A DNA stretch of 64,000 nt from Paragordius varius (lineage: Eukaryota > Nematomorpha), in the NCBI GenBank assembly GCA_964247055.1, contig OZ176055.1:744001-808000 (forward strand), given 5' to 3'. The position numbers were made by a program, and so were the translations under genes. Every line of letters begins with the position of its first letter. Within the stretch, counting starts at the first letter, position 1. Under the pieces are notes generated by a model. It made no database searches and was not told the DNA's origin. It saw only the letters and a program-made list of their open reading frames with translations. Positions 59,072 through 64,000 of the stretch are shown one piece after another.

Positions 59072-62057
59072 ATTATCGCCATATATATGAAGCAACAATA
59101 TACAAACAAAATATATTTTAAATCCATACATATTAACCATTTATTTGATTTTCATAAATTTTTGCACAAAAGACGCACTTGGAATCTGCTTTAGAATATA
59201 CTTTTTACCATGAATATTTAAATCTGCTTTGTATGTTAACTCCTGCCTCTTAAATGGTATTATTGTATTCATAACAAACAATTGTTATTATGATTCTTTG
59301 AAACGGGTACTTTTTCTTCTCAAAATAAACATTGTTATGTTAAATAAATTAATATTATATTTAAATAGCTATAAATTGTCAAACTATAACACGGCGGGCA
59401 ACCTCCTCAGATACCCATGTTATTTCATCAGTAAAAGCAAAAAATAAATATTGTTTTCAACAAAACCGCCCTTTCAAAACTAAGTGCATACGCGATAGGT
59501 CTATCGTGATATTAGCACTATAATAGTAATGTGTTAAAAAGTTTCATTCCAACTATCTTTAAACCAAAAATAAAATTGGTGACACACACATAGCCTTTTT
59601 GATTCAAAATATAAGTAAAGCTCTTATTGGCCATTACTGTATTTTATATGGCTAAAAGGATATTTTATTTACATGCTTGGTAGTATTTATGATATTTTAA
59701 TTATTATATGATATTCATTGCAACCAGGCGTCCTATCACAACAGTTCCCATTATTACTCTTTAATATAGCTTGGTCATGTTTCAACCGATTGTAAAAAGT
59801 AAAAACTTAATTTTACATTGTTTTAGACATTTCTGGGGTAAACTTTTGTCAGTAATAGTTTGTAATGAATATTATCCCGTTAACTTTTCATTACTTTAGG
59901 CGGAGACATTATTGGGGTGTTTTTTGACTGGAGTTTATACTTAAAATTTATTAGCGTAACTTCAGTTATAATTTATTAGTTCTAGATTAAAATTTAGGCT
60001 CAAATTTAGTCAAAATATTTGAAGTAAAATCATTCACTATGAAAAGACGATGTCAAAGCCAGCAGCTAAAGTTAATTGATTTTTTTAGCCATAATATATA
60101 ATTATTAAAGGTGTTTTAACAATAAAATAACCCGAATCGAAAACTAAAATATAAGTTGAAGAATTTTTTACAATAGACATTTATAAAATAATGCGGCTTA
60201 AAGCGATGTAATGCATTATTTAAGATTTATCCCAATATCTTAGGTACTATTTAACTAAATCTAGTTAAACTAGTTGGTATAAGAAATAACCAAAAAATAA
60301 TTAGGTGTTAATAAAATATAAACACTCTCAGAACCGGTCAAAACTCAATAAAAAACCGAATTTACATAGAGCTTTTATATCAATTATGGTTTTTAATTGA
60401 TTGCAATTACACAATTAAAATCTTACATTTCCATATATTTAGTTCCTCTATTTAATTCCGGGATTCCATTTTGAGGCTGCTTTTACAAGAGGTCACATTA
60501 CATTTTAGGAGACATCTCATAGGATAGATCCAACGCAGAAAGCTTGAATTCCAAACGTTCTGAAAATCAATTTAAATTTATCTTAAGGTTATATCAAAAT
60601 CTCTACTTGATAAATTAAATGTGCCATATTGAGTTATTTCTATGTAATATTTCAAGAGTAGATTTTTGAATAATATTACCTATAATTTAAAAAAATTCAT
60701 ACTTTTGCTCTTCGAAATACAAAATAAATAATATTTTTCTGTGGTGATGACGCCATATTTTGCGGTTTATAATATCTCAAACGCGTGTTTTACTAATCGT
60801 TACGTGAGCAGACGATATGCAAATATACCTTTAATTTATTTTAACCGGAATTCCTATCAGGTATCATAGTTTATAAATTAATAATTTCCTGGCTTAAAAT
60901 AAATTTCCAAATTATAAATTGGATTAATTTATTAAATGGTCGAACTATATGTCAAAAATTTTGTAGAAACCGAATCAATTCAAAAAATTTGATGCATAAT
61001 TTAGAAAAACATCCGATAAATTTTATGCCTATTCTCAATTATTCGAATTACTCCAATCAGGTTATGATCAAAAGTTGAGACAATAGAATATTTAAATCAG
61101 TATATATAAGGTCTTTCGAATCTAAAAATAACTTCACTAAATAATTTGATAAAATTTAATGATCGTTATCTAAAATTTAAAAAGCGATTTTCTTAATAAA
61201 TCCGTTTTTCCTAATAATTTACAAATTTTACAGTGTAATTTAAGTTTGCCAAGATATATTGAGTATTTAAGAGTGGTTTCTTTGTAACAATTTTAAAGCT
61301 CAATTTTGATATCCGTTTCGCTTAAATCACCAATTAAATGTACTTTAATTAAGTTTCTATTAAACCTAATCATCTCTATTTAATATTCAAATATTATATA
61401 TATGGTAATTAAGGATTATTCTGCAACAAAAATTTTGGATTTTTACAGTAAATTTGATTATATTTGCTTAAAAATCAAAAGATTCAAAATCTGAATTTTC
61501 CTAAGATAAGCATTATTTTTGCTACTTATATGCCTTATCAAACATGTTAAATTATATTTGTATTAAATCAAAAGTTTTTGATAATACTATTTATTTTACA
61601 TGATTTGCCTATATTTAAAACATTTGCGTTAACAAACCTACAATGTTAAGTTTTTACCGGTAATTTTGATTCCATGTTTTTATTTTTTTTATTTTTTAAA
61701 ACACCTACTTATACTGATAAATCTAACGCTTCCTGTCCAAAACTGATATAAGTTGTTTTGAATGATCAGGGATAACTATTATAAGTTAAATTATTTAAAA
61801 TTATTTTATAAAATATTAAAAAGCTCTGAATAGCCTTCTAAGGATGTATCTCATTGCCAAAAATATAATGGAACAACTTTTCAAAAATCTGTTTTTCAAT
61901 AGTTTATTTTTTCAGAGCTGCATCTGTATTTATAAGTATAATGGCCTTTGATAATTCCCACGCTTTAGTTTTACCGCAAATTTAACGATAACATTTAAAA
62001 ATGTTGTATGTTTCTATATAGGAGTGCAAAAAATAATAATCCTAGGCACGAGATAAT
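59072..62057. other. Non-coding, no gene or repeat seen
   Basis: Open frames here are short and lack coding character. No MITE ends were found over 3 kb. Confidence 0.45.
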
Positions 62058-62272
62058 TACAGTATGCATTTTAATGATTGCTTATCACTATAGTTGGTAA
62101 ATTTGCTACACAGTAGAGTGTGGCAAAACCAACAAAATCTTAAATAAATCAAAGTAATGAAGAAAGTAAATATTTTATTCGACATTTTGTTGTTTTTACC
62201 ATTCCTTACTATGTTTCAAATTGACCAACTATACTGTGATATAAAAAAACCATTAAAATGCATATAAGTATA
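62058..62272. repeat. MITE-3 copy
   Basis: TACAGTATGCATTTTAATG at the left and CCATTAAAATGCATATAAG at the right; centre has GAAGAAAGTAAAT and an eroded right terminus. Confidence 0.7.
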
Positions 62273-64000
62273 CTTTGCATATTAAAAAGCTTATTATATG
62301 AGAGGCGGTAGTTATGTATATTAAGATTATTAGTAGCCAAAATTTCCTGATAGGGTAAATAAGGTGCAGACTGGTAATTATGCGCAACCCGATTTTTTCA
62401 TCATATATTGTCAATCCTAGGCAGGCATTAAAGTCTTAAGTGATTTAAACTTTAATAGAAATAAAAAAGAGGTTTTAAACCAATGGTATTTAAATCGTGG
62501 TCGTAAAACTGCTTATATGTTGCCCTGAATTATTTATCAAATTTTTTGATGTACTTATTTGGCGTATAAATATATCTGCAAGCGTGTCAAACAAACTATG
62601 AAATTTTTATCGGTCATTTAGACAACAATGATTTTTTGGTAAGTACCACTGATATATAAACTGTAGTAGGAGAATCTCATCGATGAATATAATTTTATTT
62701 TTACTTTTGCTAAAATAGAGAAACGAGAGTTATCATTGGATATTTCAGTCTTTTAATTAACTAAGGCATTACCACTTCATGTTTTGTTGACAAGTATGAG
62801 ATTGTGTTCATTAGTAGTTACAAATTTATTTGAACAATGTATTTTTTTATTTTAAAATTGTAACGAATAAAAACGAAAAATTTTCAACATGGCAAAAAAC
62901 TTGTAAATTAAATCCCCCCTTTTAGTCAATTAATAAACAGGCCATTAATAGCTCTCATTACCATAATTTTTTAGAATAAATACCATATTTTTACCATTTT
63001 CAGTCTAAACAACAATTCAGTTGTTTGCTTAAAAAAATGTTGTTTTGGTTAAAAAATCTCCTAAAATATTATTGATTATAAAAATGTTGATTTTGACTGA
63101 AAACAAGGTGTTTAACAATTCATTTCTTTATTATAATTTTGGTAATTACTTTTTAAACATATCCTATTATATAAGTTTAATTTATTTTACCAGCTAAAAT
63201 AATGGGCCAACTGAGTAATTTTATATGATGAGTGACCATTATTTTTACTTTTCATCATTGAGTTAAATCACCGCTTAGAAAAATTGTGAAATTTGGCATG
63301 AATAGGGTTAGATTATTTCATTTTGGGCTTTAAACATTTTTTCTGTGTCACTCTATTTACAATTTTTTTATATCCTAATGGTAATCGTAAAATATAATTT
63401 AATTATTAATTTAATCGGAAACCAAAATTTACATATGAAAATTTGATTGAATTTGAATATAATTTACATTTTATAGCATTAAAAACAACCATTTTGTCAA
63501 ACTTGTTCCAAACAAACAAGGAATCCAAAAATTTATAAATGAGCTAGGGTGCTCTTAGGAAAGTAGTGGAATTAATAAAGTGATTCCTATTGGGAACGGT
63601 TTTGACTTAAACACTGGTAGGGGTTTTAGGTCTAAATTAAGCTCTAGAATAAGCTATTTACCTAATCCCTAATAAAATTCTACTTGTTTGCAAACAGGCT
63701 AAAAAATATCAATTAAAGGCAATCAAAAATATGAATTGGGCCCTCATAACTTATGTGTGCATTCTTAAATTCATTCGTAACTAATCCTTTTTTAAAAAAA
63801 GAAATATTTAGTGATTATAATTTTACTATAATTTTAACATCAAAAGGATGATGTTTTAGCAGGTGAGTAGGATGCTAGTCTCTCACTATTGCGTGTGTGC
63901 GGAATTCCAAAGTTTTGATTCCAAAACTACGCTATTTTTTTATCAGAACACTGTCAATTATCACTGGGCAGGCAAGTATTAAAATTTTGCCAAGTGAGAC
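62273..64000. other. Non-coding, no gene seen
   Basis: No supportable exon or mobile element to the end of the window. Confidence 0.4.

Noticed and set aside
1-64000. LTR retroelements, LINEs, Polintons
   Set aside because: No reverse transcriptase, integrase, polymerase or capsid-like peptide and no long direct terminal repeats were recognised on either strand.

Overview
The window is a very AT-rich, intron-rich and transposon-rich piece of animal nuclear DNA. The organism is an invertebrate bilaterian: there is an Antp/Hox6-8-type homeobox gene with a YPWM motif but without the N-terminal MSSYF motif usual in arthropod Antp, and the introns are a mixture of 25-nt micro-introns and long introns filled with small DNA transposons. 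A spiralian (for example a flatworm or other small lophotrochozoan) is a reasonable guess; the sequence does not let me name the species. No rRNA, tRNA, CRISPR, LTR element or LINE was recognised.

Layout. (1) 1-9.5 kb is almost entirely mobile DNA. Its centre is a 6.6-kb palindromic TA-flanked element (2729-9286) that was later hit by a 2.87-kb hAT transposon with an 8-bp target duplication and by another small inverted-repeat element. (2) 9.6-12.3 kb carries three phase-compatible exons on the minus strand that make the C-terminal 183 residues of a protein I do not recognise, with a doubtful fourth exon near 13.8 kb. (3) 14.5-17.1 kb holds no clear gene but contains a diverged tandem duplication. 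(4) 17,147-41,853 is a complete plus-strand gene for the ribosome-biogenesis HEAT-repeat protein RRP12. I could place 27 exons with fully compatible phases, giving 1,963 codons. The first two introns are only 25 nt each; nearly all the others contain MITEs. (5) 42-47.5 kb holds a repeat relative, a Helitron-like end, and two minus-strand exon candidates (44,173-44,408 and 45,856-45,918). (6) 47.5-56.3 kb is long, nearly transposon-free non-coding DNA upstream of the Hox gene. (7) 56,297-58,751 is the two-exon Hox gene, followed by a nearly perfect 36-bp hairpin in its probable 3' UTR. (8) 59.1-64 kb shows only one MITE.

Two high-copy MITE families dominate. MITE-1 has ends CCATTTACAG..CTGTAAATGG, TA target, and inverted arms built from a variable number of about 21-bp tandem units. 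MITE-2 has ends CAGTAAAAATTG..CAATTTTTACTG, TA target, about 250-300 bp. Less frequent families are MITE-3 (CAGTATGCATTTTAATG, which also ends the giant palindrome), MITE-5 and MITE-6, one CTTCGATTCGAATTGG element, and a Helitron-like pair.

RRP12 (a housekeeping 40S/60S maturation factor) and the Hox gene (a patterning transcription factor) have no evident functional link; they are simply neighbours on the same strand, about 14 kb apart. The contrast in transposon load between the two loci is the clearest regional pattern.
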